Below, piece after piece: positions 51,801 to 60,799 of a DNA stretch of 64,000 bases. The DNA comes from Nocardia transvalensis NBRC 15921. Its GTDB lineage: Bacteria > Actinomycetota > Actinomycetes > Mycobacteriales > Mycobacteriaceae. The stretch is taken from contig NZ_BAGL01000123.1 of the NCBI RefSeq assembly GCF_000308875.1, forward strand, positions 1-64,000, given 5' to 3'. Each line of letters starts with the position of its first letter. Position 1 is the first letter of the stretch. The position numbers and the translations under genes are program-made. The notes under the pieces were generated by a model. That model was not told the DNA's origin and did no database searches. It saw only the letters and a program-made list of their open reading frames with translations.

Positions 51801-52878
51801 CCTCGTGATCAGCAGCTCGCGGTGGGCCGCCGTCCGTCCGGCCGTCAAGGATATGGTCCAGACCCGTGTGGAGATGCGGCTCGGCGACCTCAGTGACACC
51901 GTCTTCCCCGGTCATCGTTCCGTGGTCGCGTCCATTCCGCCGGACCGCCCCGGGCGGTGCATCTCGGGCGACGGGCTGCATATGCTCACCGCGTTGCCGC
52001 GTATCGACGGCGTCGGCGACGCGGGCTCCGCGGCGGCCGGCCTGGCGGCCGCGATCACCGATGTGAACGCCCGGTATCAGGGTCGCGAGGCGCCGCCGGT
52101 GCGGCTGCTGCCGGACCGCATCACCCTGGCCGAGGTCCGAGCGGGACGTCCCGAACCCGTGACGCTGGCGCAGCGGCTTGCCGTGCCCTTCGGCATCCGG
52201 GAGTCCGACCTGAGTCCGGCGACCGTCGACTTCGGCATCTCCACGCACTTCGCGGTGCTGGGTTCGTCCGGGTGCGGGAAGTCGACCGTGCTGGCGACGT
52301 TGCTGGAGTCGATACGCACTCGTTTCACCGCCGATCAGGCGCGCGTGCTGCTGATCGATTACCGCCGCCAGCATATGGAGGCGATCCCGACCGAGCAGCA
52401 GGTCGGCTACCTGACCAGCGAGCGCGATCTGGTCGAGGCCCTGCCGGTATTCGCCCGGAAGATGCGGGAACGCCGTCCTCCGGACAATGTCACACCGCAG
52501 CAGCTGAAGGAACGCTCGTGGTGGAGCGGACCGGAGATCTTCGTGGTCGTCGACGACTACCACATGGTGGTTCCGCGCGGCGCGATGAATCCGCTGGACT
52601 CACTGAAGGATCTGATCGTCGACGGCCGCGACACCGGATTCCACTTCATCGCGGCGCGCAATATCGCCCAGGCGGATATGGCGTTGTACGACAGCGTGTT
52701 GGGACAGGTCAAGAACCTCAACTGTTCCGGGCTCATCATGGACGGCACGAAGATGGACGGAATGCTGATCGGCGATGTGAAACCGATGAAGCAGCCGGTA
52801 GGCCGGGGAATCCTCGTCGAGCCGTTGCAGTCGCGACGCGATCTGGTCCAGTCCGCGTGGTCCCCGGAGCAGACCTGA
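48874..52878 (+). CDS. eccC: ESX secretion ATPase EccC
   Basis: A 1334-residue FtsK/SpoIIIE-type protein with EccCa and EccCb fused in one chain, unlike ESX-1 of M. tuberculosis, where they are split. It has two transmembrane segments (about residues 44-62 and 70-88) and a DUF/stalk domain. Three ATPase domains follow, with Walker A at about 479 (GATGSGKS), 828 (GGPQSGKS) and 1130 (GSSGCGKS). It recognises the signal of EsxB-type substrates through its C-terminal domains. Start at 48874 was chosen because it overlaps the eccB stop. Confidence 0.94.
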   Translation: MSITRRFVRPARTVRGPKAPAVTELRLQPPTELPKPVPPSRLKMIMPVVMVAAMAGMMVMMFRNGGQMSPMMMFFPLMMLGSMFGMMGGSLGGGGSNAASLNEERKDYLRSLADNRKSVHTAETELHAYLRYTHPGPNALSALVGTTRMWEVQVAAPQFLRVRVGRGRIANQVRVIVPEAAPTSDLDPVGVVELTRFAKAYSTVGGMPVAINLLSAPLVGLDGDEDEVGALIRAMLAEVIVTHGPDQVAIAAVLSDPDAPKWSWLKWLPHTQHATDTDAIGSSRMVYRSVAELRAKVLVGLNRGPFSANSEPSADRKHFLLIVDMGSAISERDISGIDGCTWLRLGPMEQALPRSLRFTVDPEGTLFEVNSRGSRKVGIADGMSVPAVTALARAVSPYRLSTVVEAVVAEQASGGTSWEEMVDIPDPGAVRIERQWVRRRDTDRARLNIPFGHDPAGGLVYLDIKESAEEGMGPHGMCIGATGSGKSEFLRTLVLSAIATHSPDALNLLLVDFKGGATFLGFDRLHHVTAVVTNMEEEADLVTRMEDVLNGEMARRQRILRDAGNFASVADYERAREQGARLPPLPTLLVILDEFAELLEQYPSFAKLFVAIGRLGRSLRIHLLLASQKVPANRMGELEAHLSYRVALRTNQTADSRDAIGTADAYHLPKKPGSGYLRVGAGDLQRFQAAYVGSPYIPPAQTAAASVHRARRAGGGYRPPQQFTATHIVDARPEPVEQEPLVVEDVKDGEPVTLMETVLQQFAGTGRPAHKMWLPPLNVPPALERLVAAVQPGTLEIPLAIVDKPRQQAQDVWSVDLSGAGGHMAVVGGPQSGKSTVLQTLMMSAALTHTPEQVQFYCLDFSGGLSSVRKLAHVGSVAQSREVDRLRRTFALITNLLASRQMLFTELEIDSMREFRRRRSVPEESAQITARGDIHGDVFVVIDGWDIGFSVNGPYYDEYMPAMESLAVQGLNYGIHLVISSSRWAAVRPAVKDMVQTRVEMRLGDLSDTVFPGHRSVVASIPPDRPGRCISGDGLHMLTALPRIDGVGDAGSAAAGLAAAITDVNARYQGREAPPVRLLPDRITLAEVRAGRPEPVTLAQRLAVPFGIRESDLSPATVDFGISTHFAVLGSSGCGKSTVLATLLESIRTRFTADQARVLLIDYRRQHMEAIPTEQQVGYLTSERDLVEALPVFARKMRERRPPDNVTPQQLKERSWWSGPEIFVVVDDYHMVVPRGAMNPLDSLKDLIVDGRDTGFHFIAARNIAQADMALYDSVLGQVKNLNCSGLIMDGTKMDGMLIGDVKPMKQPVGRGILVEPLQSRRDLVQSAWSPEQT

Positions 52879-52909
52879 TTCGCAGGTCATGCGCTAAATC
52901 TCACGTGTG

Positions 52910-52936
52910 CTCCCAGGATTGGGAATGGCTTAGCGT
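52910..52936 (+). promoter_or_regulatory. Palindrome plus TAGCGT before the PE-like gene
   Basis: CTCCCA-GGAT-TGGGAA (52910-52925), then TGGCT and TAGCGT (52931-52936), 51 bases before the ATG at 52987. It gives the secreted substrate genes an internal promoter within the ESX cluster. Confidence 0.6.
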
Positions 52937-52986
52937 TCTTTCTGTACCGCTCGACAAGTGTCGGCGCCAGTTGTTAGGAGACTTCC

Positions 52987-53304
52987 ATGATTCTCCAGGT
53001 AGATTCGGACCATTTGACGGCCATAGCCACCCGTATGGGCATGAGCTCGACGGAGCTGATGGCGGCGTTGTCAGGCGCCGTGCCCGGTATGTGCCCGCTG
53101 CCGGCCGCCTTCGACGACGTCAGCATGTTGGTGCCGCAGGTGATGGCCGAGTACGCGAGCTCGTTCGGCGGCGTGACGGCGCACGGAATCGAGGTCGGCG
53201 CTACCGGAGGTTCCGCACTGCCCGTGACCGGCCAGTGCTACTCCGGTGAGGACATCCTCAGCGGTGAAACGATTGCCGCCCAAGGGGTCTCGCTCACCGG
53301 ATAG
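52987..53304 (+). CDS. PE-like protein
   Basis: A 105-residue protein of PE size with an antiparallel helical hairpin. The helices DSDHLTAIATRMGMSSTELMAAL and VSMLVPQVMAEYASSFGGVTAHGIE flank a loop (PLPAAFDDV). The canonical Pro-Glu at positions 8-9 is not present, and a YxxxD/E motif is not obvious (YSGED, near residue 85, is Tyr-x3-Asp: Y-S-G-E-D). It precedes the PPE-like gene as in every ESX cluster, so it should form the PE half of a secreted heterodimer bound by EspG. The ribosome site GGAG is eight bases ahead. Confidence 0.8.
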   Translation: MILQVDSDHLTAIATRMGMSSTELMAALSGAVPGMCPLPAAFDDVSMLVPQVMAEYASSFGGVTAHGIEVGATGGSALPVTGQCYSGEDILSGETIAAQGVSLTG

Positions 53305-53348
53305 CCGCCCGGCGAGCCGTTGCATTCCTCGACGCGAGAGTAAGTGTC

Positions 53349-54689
53349 ATGTTGCCAGTAACTTTCGGCGCGCAGATTCCGGAAGTGATCATCGCGCGAT
53401 TACTCGCCGGGCCGGGCATCACCCCGACCCTGACCACCTCGGCCACCTACACCATGCTGTCGGAGCAGTTGAACGCCGCGGCGGCGGGCATGGACGGCTC
53501 GACCACCGAGATGTCCACGACCTGGCAAGGTCTTTCGTCGGGCAAGGCACAGGGAGCCTTTCGGAATTACGCGACCTGGCTGCGTGAACAGGCCGTCGTG
53601 GCCCAAGCGGTCGGAGTCCTCGTGGACGAGGTCGCCACCGCTTACGCCGTGGCGGCGAGCGAGATGGCCGGCGTGGCTGCCTGGCTGGCCTCGTTCCGGG
53701 CGCGCGAAGCGGTGATGATGGCGGCCTCGACCTCGGTTCCCGGAGCCGGTGCGGCGCTCGTGGTGATGGAGGCCGAGTACATCGCGATCTGGGGCGCCTC
53801 GGTCGCCGTCATGGCCGGGTACGCCGGGGCCGTGATTCCCGCGCTGGGCGCGCTGCCGCCGCCGCTGACGGCTCCGCCGATCATCACCGGCGATCCGGGC
53901 CTGCCGCCCGGTTCGTCCGGCTTCGATCCGCCGCCGGGTGGCGGCCCGCCGGGCGGTCCTCCGGGTGGATCGGTCGGTTCGTCCGATCCGGGGGGACCCT
54001 CGGGACCGACGGATACCCAGCCGACCGATCCGACCCAGCCGACGGGCGAGAACAACGTCGGGAACGACCCCATCCAGCCGGATCCGACGGATCCCGGGGT
54101 GAACGATCCCGGGCAGATGTCCGATATGGACCCCAGCGCCTCCGGTGGTGACTATGCCAACGGAAGTGGCGGAGCCGACGGATACGAGGGATACGGCGCC
54201 GACGGCCAGGGCGGCCTGTACGGAACCTCGCCGTACTCCACGACCCTTTCCGGCCTGAACGGCGGGGCCGGGAGCATGGTGGCCCTGGGGATGATGCGGG
54301 GCGGACTCGGCAGCATGCCGGGAACGTCGACCGGTTTCCGGATGCCGACCAGTTGGAATCCGGGCGCCGTGCGGGCCTTCGGCGCCGGCACGGGCCAGTC
54401 CGCAGCCCCGGGCGCGGGTCAGGCGCAGCAGCGGCGTGGCGTCTTCGCCCCCAAGGCGCAGCAGCGCCGTCGGCGGCGTGACGAGGAGCGGTCGAAGTCG
54501 AAGGTATTCGTGCCCGGCGAGTTCGAGGAGGTGCCGGTGCTGGAGAAACCTCCGGTTGTCGGCGTCATCGAATACGCCGACGGCGATCCTCACGAGGACA
54601 TCGCCGTCGATCAGCCGGTGGCGGTGGGTGTTATCGAACAGTTCGAAGAGGACGACTCGACCACCGCCCTGTTAGAACGTCCCCGGTAA
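53349..54689 (+). CDS. PPE-like protein
   Basis: A 446-residue protein whose first 175 residues are the helical PPE-type domain with WQGLSSG (Trp59-x-Gly61) and a Pro-rich junction (LGALPPPLTAPP). The rest is a Gly/Pro/Asp-rich tail, with a basic patch (QQRRRRRDEER) near 385 and an acidic end. Strict Pro-Pro-Glu at residues 7-9 is missing, so it is a nocardial-type relative. It partners the PE-like protein upstream and is expected to be secreted through the co-encoded apparatus. Confidence 0.82.
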   Translation: MLPVTFGAQIPEVIIARLLAGPGITPTLTTSATYTMLSEQLNAAAAGMDGSTTEMSTTWQGLSSGKAQGAFRNYATWLREQAVVAQAVGVLVDEVATAYAVAASEMAGVAAWLASFRAREAVMMAASTSVPGAGAALVVMEAEYIAIWGASVAVMAGYAGAVIPALGALPPPLTAPPIITGDPGLPPGSSGFDPPPGGGPPGGPPGGSVGSSDPGGPSGPTDTQPTDPTQPTGENNVGNDPIQPDPTDPGVNDPGQMSDMDPSASGGDYANGSGGADGYEGYGADGQGGLYGTSPYSTTLSGLNGGAGSMVALGMMRGGLGSMPGTSTGFRMPTSWNPGAVRAFGAGTGQSAAPGAGQAQQRRGVFAPKAQQRRRRRDEERSKSKVFVPGEFEEVPVLEKPPVVGVIEYADGDPHEDIAVDQPVAVGVIEQFEEDDSTTALLERPR

Positions 54690-54730
54690 ACGCCGAGGTC
54701 GATTATCCAGGTTCATAGAGAGGAACAACG

Positions 54731-55114
54731 ATGGCCCTTACGGACGTCGATCCCGACCTTGTCCGGACAACCGCGGACAACACTTTTGTCGGAATGGGTG
54801 AGCTCGAAACCCATCTCAAGACCATGTCGAGCGCTCAGGACGAGCTCTTCGTCGCGGTCAAGGGGCACACCGGAGACGCGATCTTCAAGGCCATGGCCGA
54901 TGCCCACGAAAAGGGCACGAAGCTGGCCAAGGACTTGCAGGCGATCGTGGACGTGATGCAGAAGGCCGGCATCTCGTTCAACGAGGGCGACCTCGACGCC
55001 GCCTCGCGGGTCTACGCGGAAATGGGTGCCGACGGCCACACGGACGGTGGCGACGGGTGGGTCAGCGACAGCGCCGCCACCAGTGCGGCCGGCAAGCTCA
55101 ACCTCAATATCTGA
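54731..55114 (+). CDS. esxB: EsxB-like WXG100-superfamily protein
   Basis: A 127-residue helical-hairpin protein in the CFP-10 (EsxB) position. The WXG turn is replaced by VKGHTGDAI (residues 43-51), without Trp. The possible C-terminal secretion motif is FxxxD (Phe83-NEG-Asp87) instead of YxxxD. It has a longer C-terminal tail than CFP-10. It should dimerise with the next gene product and carry the export signal for both. Confidence 0.78.
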   Translation: MALTDVDPDLVRTTADNTFVGMGELETHLKTMSSAQDELFVAVKGHTGDAIFKAMADAHEKGTKLAKDLQAIVDVMQKAGISFNEGDLDAASRVYAEMGADGHTDGGDGWVSDSAATSAAGKLNLNI

Positions 55115-55150
55115 CCCCCGAATCTCGACCCGGACAGAAGGAGAACCACG

Positions 55151-55465
55151 ATGACCAAGCCGATTCACGTCGACTACGGTGCCTCGGAACTGGCTACCGG
55201 CAAGGTGGGCATGCTCGTCAGCGCGATGGAGGAGAACACCGAACGCCTCCGCGGTCTGGCGAAAGGGCTCAAGGAAGTCCTGAACGGTGTCATGGGCGAT
55301 GCCTACGAAGGCACCATGAACAGCTTCAACAACGATCTCAACCTCTATGACGCGGCAGTCAAGCGGTTGAACGGCAAGATCGATGAGAACACCCGTAGCG
55401 GCGGCAACATCAATCAGGTGGACATCCAGCAGGGCAACCGTTTCGCGGGCCTCGGCAGGGTGTAG
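55151..55465 (+). CDS. esxA: EsxA-like WXG100-superfamily protein
   Basis: A 104-residue helical hairpin in the ESAT-6 (EsxA) position. The turn reads LNGVMGDAY (residues 44-52), again without Trp. It lies 36 bases after esxB with its own AAGGAG ribosome site and is followed six bases later by espG. Confidence 0.78.
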   Translation: MTKPIHVDYGASELATGKVGMLVSAMEENTERLRGLAKGLKEVLNGVMGDAYEGTMNSFNNDLNLYDAAVKRLNGKIDENTRSGGNINQVDIQQGNRFAGLGRV

Positions 55466-55470
55466 CGCCG

Positions 55471-56388
55471 GTGTCGTCACCTGTTCACCCGGCGGTCCGG
55501 GTACTCGGCGAGCCGGGTCCGGACGCCGAGACGGTCGAGCCGGGAGCAGAAGACGATCCGGTGGCGATCGACCTGAACGTCGATGCCGCTCTGCTCCTGC
55601 AGGAGATGGTCGGCATCGACGCCTATCCGCTGGTGCTGGCGCTGATGCCGAACATCTACCGGCACGACGACCGGGACCGGGTGCATGCTGTGGTCGCCGA
55701 GCAGCTCGCGGAGGCGGGCATACTCGTCGATGGCGCGGTGCACCCGGTCGTGGAGCATTGGCTGCGGTGTCTCTACCGGCCGGACGTGGAACTGATCGTC
55801 CGGATCATCGACACCGGTCTGGACGGAGAGACGGAGGGCATGCTCCGGCTCTCGCTGGTGCGATCCGGACAGACGCACGTGCTGGCCGTGCGCCACGACG
55901 ACCACGTCGTGATCCAGTCGGTCTTCCAGGAGGGAGAGGATCTCGAAACCCTCACCGCGGTCCTCGCGGCCGCGCTCGGGCCCTGCTCGCCGGTGCGGTT
56001 CGAACCGGTGACCGCGAGTTCGCAGCAGATCACCGAGATCCAGGAGGAGGTCCAGGCCGACCCGGAACGCCGTAAGCGGGCATTGATGGAGGTGGGCGCT
56101 TCGCCTGCTGCCGCCAGCGTGCTGGATCGGGCCTTCGGGGAGGTGGTCCGGCGGGCCGAGGTGGTGATGGCCGAGTATCGCGACGGCACCGATTCGAAAC
56201 CGGATACTTGTGTGACCGTGCTGGATACGCTGTCGGGCCGGGTCGTGGTGACGCCGAGGGTCGCGGTCGACGGAGCGGTCTGGGTGACATACTCGCCGGG
56301 CGACGATGCGGCGCTCCGAAGCGCGATCGGCGCTTTGACGGAACTACTGCCGGGCCGGAAATGGTTCGGATCCAGCCGGACCGGGTGA
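55471..56388 (+). CDS. espG: EspG-family ESX chaperone
   Basis: A 305-residue EspG. The N-terminal domain has DLNVDAALLLQEMVGIDAYPLVL and the characteristic RIIDTGLDGETEGMLRLSLVR strand; the C-terminal beta sheet ends WVTYSPGDDAALRSAI. EspG binds PPE-type tips in the cytosol and delivers PE-PPE pairs to the channel, with EccA recycling it. GTG start. Its presence supports real PE/PPE substrates in this locus. Confidence 0.88.
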   Translation: MSSPVHPAVRVLGEPGPDAETVEPGAEDDPVAIDLNVDAALLLQEMVGIDAYPLVLALMPNIYRHDDRDRVHAVVAEQLAEAGILVDGAVHPVVEHWLRCLYRPDVELIVRIIDTGLDGETEGMLRLSLVRSGQTHVLAVRHDDHVVIQSVFQEGEDLETLTAVLAAALGPCSPVRFEPVTASSQQITEIQEEVQADPERRKRALMEVGASPAAASVLDRAFGEVVRRAEVVMAEYRDGTDSKPDTCVTVLDTLSGRVVVTPRVAVDGAVWVTYSPGDDAALRSAIGALTELLPGRKWFGSSRTG

Positions 56389-56418
56389 TATCCCACCGAG
56401 AACGAGGGATGAGGAAGT

Positions 56419-57924
56419 ATGAACCGAGCACCGAATACCAACGGACATCCGGCCGAGTCCGTCCGGGCTCGGGGCGGATACGACGCGTATTTTTCCCCGC
56501 AGCCGGCCGGCGCCGATGCGGCCGCCGCGGAGGCCGCGCCGTCGGAGAAGCAGTCGGACGCGTTCCGCTACGTCTCCGGGCTGCCCACGCAGGCCGCGGC
56601 GCCTCCCACGGTCGGTGCTCCGGGACAATCGCAACCGGCCCAAGCGCAGCCGCAACCGGCGCAGGCCCAATCCGGCCACACGCAGGCCGCTCCGCCACAG
56701 ACAACGCAGCCGCAGGCCGCGCAGACCCAATCCGGGCAAACGCAGGCCGCTCAGCCGCCATCCGCGCCGTCACAGCCGGCGCAATCGCAACCGGCGCAGT
56801 CGTATTCGACGCCGGAACAACACACACAGACACAGGCGGCACAGCCGCAGTGGTCGGCTGACCCGGTCGCGCCGCCCCCGGCGGCCACGCCGTCGCAGCC
56901 GACGAGCAGCCAGAGCCGCGGCCTCGAGCGCGTCGACCGGAGCTACAGCGACGTCTCCCGTCCGGAGGTGCTCCCCGCGTCGCTGACCTCGATGGACCTG
57001 TTGGCCGAGATCTCCGCGAGCAGGCGCGCCCAGCTGCGCTCGACCACCGGTATGCGCGGAGCCCTGAACAAGGTGGGCTTCAACATCGGCCTGTCTCCCG
57101 CCGAGCAGCGGACCGAGGATCGGCGCGCTCGCATCCGCCGCCAACTCACCTCGACCTACCAGATCGCGGTGGTCAGCGTGAAGGGCGGCGTCGGCCGGAC
57201 CACCATCACCGCGGCACTGGGTTCGACATTCGCCCGGCTGCGGCCCGACCGCGTGATCGCCGTCGACGGCAACCCGGACTTCGGCGACCTGCCCGGCCGC
57301 ACCAGTCCGCACCCGTACGGTCTCACCCTGCGCGACCTGGTCCGGGCACAGAATCTCGAGGCGTTCTCGGCCGTGCACTCGTTCACCTCGATCAACGAGG
57401 CGGACCTGTCCGTGCTCGCCTCGCCGTGGTCGACCGAGGCGGTCGAGGCGCTGTCGGGCCAGGAGTACGGCAACGCGATCTCGGTCCTGCGCAAGCACTA
57501 CAACCTGGTGATGGTCGACTGCGGCACCGGCGTACTCGACTCGGTGACCGGCGCCGTCCTGCAGACCAGCGACGCGGTCGTGGTCGTGACCCCGCCCACC
57601 GTGGGCGGGGTGAAAGGCGCTGTCGCGACGCTGAACTGGTTCGCCGCGCACGGCCTGCAGCATCTGATCGCCACCTCGGTGGTCGCGATCGTGCACCAGC
57701 ACGCCGCCAAGCCGATGGTGGAGGTCGAACAGATCGAGAAGCTGTTCGCGACCGCGCAGCGGCCGACCTTCCAGCTGCCCTACGACGAGCACCTCGCCGA
57801 GGGTGGCGAGATCGACCTGCGATTGCTCGACAAGGACACGGTGCTCGCGTTCGAGGAGGTGGCCGCGACGCTCGGCGACGGCTTCGGTAACCAGCCCACC
57901 GCGGATCGTGGAGGACGCCGGTGA
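56419..57924 (+). CDS. espI: EspI-like MinD/ParA ATPase
   Basis: A 501-residue protein. The first 170 residues are Gln/Pro/Ala-rich (QPAQAQ repeats). The C-terminal MinD/ParA-type ATPase has the deviant Walker A SVKGGVGRTTIT (about residues 253-264), then VDGNPDFGDLPGR and MVDCGTGVLDSVTGAVL. In M. tuberculosis EspI, between esxA and eccD1, lowers ESX-1 secretion when cellular ATP is low. The canonical second Lys of KGGVGKT is Arg here. The stop overlaps the eccD start (GTGA). Confidence 0.85.
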   Translation: MNRAPNTNGHPAESVRARGGYDAYFSPQPAGADAAAAEAAPSEKQSDAFRYVSGLPTQAAAPPTVGAPGQSQPAQAQPQPAQAQSGHTQAAPPQTTQPQAAQTQSGQTQAAQPPSAPSQPAQSQPAQSYSTPEQHTQTQAAQPQWSADPVAPPPAATPSQPTSSQSRGLERVDRSYSDVSRPEVLPASLTSMDLLAEISASRRAQLRSTTGMRGALNKVGFNIGLSPAEQRTEDRRARIRRQLTSTYQIAVVSVKGGVGRTTITAALGSTFARLRPDRVIAVDGNPDFGDLPGRTSPHPYGLTLRDLVRAQNLEAFSAVHSFTSINEADLSVLASPWSTEAVEALSGQEYGNAISVLRKHYNLVMVDCGTGVLDSVTGAVLQTSDAVVVVTPPTVGGVKGAVATLNWFAAHGLQHLIATSVVAIVHQHAAKPMVEVEQIEKLFATAQRPTFQLPYDEHLAEGGEIDLRLLDKDTVLAFEEVAATLGDGFGNQPTADRGGRR

Positions 57925-59444
57925 CCACAGCGGTGGCGGGCGCGGCGTCGGCGGCGCCTCAAACTTCGGCGGAGGTGTCGCGGGCGCGCATCGCGGTGAT
58001 GGTGTCCACCTATCAGGTCGACGTCGTCGTGCCCACGAAGTTCACTGTCGAGACGTTCATCGACGATCTGCTGGCCGTGCTCGCGCACGCGATCAACGAC
58101 GACAGCGTCGACTACACGCCGCCCAACGGGCAGTGGAGCCTGGCCCGGCCGGGAGAACAGCCGATCCCGCGCTGGCGCAGCCTCGCCGACCACGATGTCG
58201 TCGACGGCACCGTCCTGATGCTGGCGGCAGTGGAGTCGTCGGAGGTGTTCTCGCCGGTCGTCGAGGACATCACCGACGCGCTGGCCCTGATCAACGAGCG
58301 GGAGTTCGCCGAGTTCGACGCCCGCACCGCGGCGATCACCGGCGTGTCCGCGCTGGGCGTGGGCGCGGTCGCGGCGGCCGTGCTGCTGTCCTGGTCCTGG
58401 ATGCGGTCCGGATCGATGGTGTGGTGCGCGCTGCCGGCACTGCTCCTCGGGTTGCTGTGCTGGGGCGCGGGCCTGGCGATGCGCCGGAACACCGACGAAC
58501 CGGCGCTGTGCCTGGGGCTCGTGCTGTCCGCGCTGCCGCTGCTGTTCGCGGGCGGCGCGATGCTGGTGCCCGCGGCATATGACGAACCGGGCCCGTTCGC
58601 CGCGGCGAATATCGTGGCCGGCGCGACGCTGACCGCCGTCGCGGCGGCGACGACGCTGCGCCTGACCAGAGTCAGCACGACGGTTCTGACCGCGGTGCTG
58701 GTCCTCGGCATCACCGTCGCCGTGGCGGCGATTCCGATGGCGTACCTGGATGTGTCGCTGGCCCGGACCGCCGGGGGCGCGGTGTTCGTCGGCCTGATCC
58801 TGCTCACCGCGGCGCCGCGATTCTCGGTGGTGGCCGCGCGAATTCGTCCGCCCGATCTGCCCGACCCGGGGACCGAGGTGGCCGCGGCCACACTCACCGA
58901 CATCTTCGACGCCGAAACCGCCACGGCCGACGATCCCGGACCGGACCGCACCGAAGACGACCGCCGCCATTCGCTGCGCATCGAGGATCGCGCTCGGCTC
59001 GCGGTCACCAGCCTGCGCGGCCTGATCGTGGCGTCGTCGGCGGTGCTGTCGGTCTCCGCCGTGCTGGCGGCGGCCGCCAGTCCCGGCGGGGTGCGCGAGA
59101 TCGTGATGGGCGCCGCGGTCGCCGGAATTCTCGCGCTGCGGTCACGGTGGTATCCGGACCGGATCCAGGCGATCGCACTCGTCGCCGCGTCGGCCGTGAC
59201 GGTCGCCGGGGTGGGCTGGGTGCTGATCGGCGCCTACGACACCGCGGTGGCCCGCCTGGTGGTCGCCGCCGTGGTCGCGGCCCTCGGCGTGGCGGCGTGT
59301 GTCGCGGCGCTGCGGCTGCCCGGCCGGCGGTTGTCGCCGGTGACCCGCCGAGTCATCGATCTCGTCGAATACGCCCTCATTCTCGTCGTCCCGGTTCTCG
59401 CCTTCTGGATCATGGGGATCTACACAGCAATGCGGGGGATTTGA
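57921..59444 (+). CDS. eccD: ESX core component EccD
   Basis: A 507-residue protein. The N-terminal ubiquitin-like domain (about 15-110) with RIAVMVSTYQVDVVVPTKF leads to 11 predicted transmembrane segments (about 135-505). EccD forms the membrane ring around EccB/EccC in the ESX core. It overlaps espI and mycP by a few bases (GTGA and TGATG), so the operon is translationally coupled. Confidence 0.92.
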   Translation: MTTAVAGAASAAPQTSAEVSRARIAVMVSTYQVDVVVPTKFTVETFIDDLLAVLAHAINDDSVDYTPPNGQWSLARPGEQPIPRWRSLADHDVVDGTVLMLAAVESSEVFSPVVEDITDALALINEREFAEFDARTAAITGVSALGVGAVAAAVLLSWSWMRSGSMVWCALPALLLGLLCWGAGLAMRRNTDEPALCLGLVLSALPLLFAGGAMLVPAAYDEPGPFAAANIVAGATLTAVAAATTLRLTRVSTTVLTAVLVLGITVAVAAIPMAYLDVSLARTAGGAVFVGLILLTAAPRFSVVAARIRPPDLPDPGTEVAAATLTDIFDAETATADDPGPDRTEDDRRHSLRIEDRARLAVTSLRGLIVASSAVLSVSAVLAAAASPGGVREIVMGAAVAGILALRSRWYPDRIQAIALVAASAVTVAGVGWVLIGAYDTAVARLVVAAVVAALGVAACVAALRLPGRRLSPVTRRVIDLVEYALILVVPVLAFWIMGIYTAMRGI

Positions 59445-60799
59445 TGAAGCTCGCCGGCGTCCGGATCCGGGCAGCGGTGGTCGCCGGACTGATCCTGGCG
59501 GTTCCGGCCGCCCCCGCGGCCGCGCTCGCGCCGCCGGAGGTCGTGCTCGGCGCGACGCCTCCGGACGGCGCGCCCGGCCCGGAGATCCCGATGAAACAGG
59601 AGAACGGCTGCCTCGCCACCGGGCTGTTGCCCAACAGCGACGTGACGCAGGCGCCGCCGCCCGAGACCGCACTGGATCTGGGCCGCGCCCGCGCGCTCAG
59701 CCGCGGCGCCGGCATCACGGTAGGCGTCATCGATACCGGGGTGACGCCGAACCCGCGGCTGCCCAACGTGATCGGCGGCGGGGACTACGTTCAGGCCGGG
59801 GGCGACGGGCTGTCCGATTGCGACGCGCACGGCACTCTGGTGGCCGGAATCATCGGCGCCGCATCCGATCCCGCGGACAAGTTCGTCGGCGTGGCGCCGG
59901 AGGCCACGATCGCCTCCATCCGGTACCGCTCGGGCGCGTTCCGTCCGGACAACCCCAAGGACTCCGGCGGGACGAGCCAGGACGCCCTCGATATCCGGAC
60001 GCTCGCGCGAGCGATCACGCATGCGGCGAATCTGGGCGCCCAGGTGATCACGGTCGGGCTTCCGATCTGCATGAAGGCCGATGCCGGGACGGATCAGTCC
60101 ATGTTGTCGGCGGCCATCGGCTACGCCGTCCATGTCCGTGGCTCGCTGATCGTGGCAGGCGCGGGCAACACCAGCGGCAACGGTTGCGAGCAGAACCCCG
60201 ACTTCGATCCGGGCCGACCGGGCGATCCGCGCAACTGGCGGGATGTGAAGACGATCTCCACACCGGGATGGTTCGCGCCCGATGTGCTCACCGTCGGATT
60301 CACCACCGCCTCGGGTACGCCGATGTCCGGTTCGCTGATGGGTCCGTGGGTCGGTGTCGGCGCTCCGGGCGCCGGAATCGAATCGCTCGGCCCCGGCGGC
60401 ACCTCGCTCATCAACGGCGTGGCGTCCGACGGCAAGCTGGTACCGGTCGGTGGATCCTCGTTCGCGGCAGCCTATGTCAGTGGTGTGGCGGCTCTGCTGC
60501 GCTCCCGATTCCCCTCCGAGACCCCGTCCGAGATCATGGCCCGGTTGCAGGCGAGCGCGCATGCGCCGGCCCGCCGGATCGACAATATCGTCGGCGCCGG
60601 AGTCATCGATCCGCTGGCCGCGCTGAGTTACCGGACGCCGCCGGAGCCGCCGGACGATCTGTATCGCCGGGTCGCCTTGGTGGAACCGACGCCACCGCGG
60701 CCCCGGGACCTGAAGCCGCTCGTGGTGTCGGCGGCGATCGCGGTGGCGGCGGTGTTGCTGGGCGTGGGTGTGGACGGTGTGCTGCGGAGGCGTCGGTGA
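59444..60799 (+). CDS. mycP: Mycosin, subtilisin-like ESX protease
   Basis: A 451-residue protein. It has an N-terminal signal peptide (VVAGLILAVPAAPAAALA) and a subtilase domain with the triad Asp97 (GVIDTGVTP), His129 (DAHGTLVAG) and Ser339 (GGSSFAAAYVSG). A C-terminal transmembrane anchor (PLVVSAAIAVAAVLLGVG) near 425 ends in a short basic tail. MycP stabilises the membrane complex and cleaves substrates such as EspB. The Thr usual in GTSFA is Ser here, with no expected loss. Confidence 0.93.
   Translation: MKLAGVRIRAAVVAGLILAVPAAPAAALAPPEVVLGATPPDGAPGPEIPMKQENGCLATGLLPNSDVTQAPPPETALDLGRARALSRGAGITVGVIDTGVTPNPRLPNVIGGGDYVQAGGDGLSDCDAHGTLVAGIIGAASDPADKFVGVAPEATIASIRYRSGAFRPDNPKDSGGTSQDALDIRTLARAITHAANLGAQVITVGLPICMKADAGTDQSMLSAAIGYAVHVRGSLIVAGAGNTSGNGCEQNPDFDPGRPGDPRNWRDVKTISTPGWFAPDVLTVGFTTASGTPMSGSLMGPWVGVGAPGAGIESLGPGGTSLINGVASDGKLVPVGGSSFAAAYVSGVAALLRSRFPSETPSEIMARLQASAHAPARRIDNIVGAGVIDPLAALSYRTPPEPPDDLYRRVALVEPTPPRPRDLKPLVVSAAIAVAAVLLGVGVDGVLRRRR

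Noticed and set aside
48874..52878. EccC as the missing type IV coupling protein
   Set aside because: Both belong to the FtsK/VirD4 ATPase superfamily, but all features of this protein are those of EccC; a double role cannot be read from sequence.
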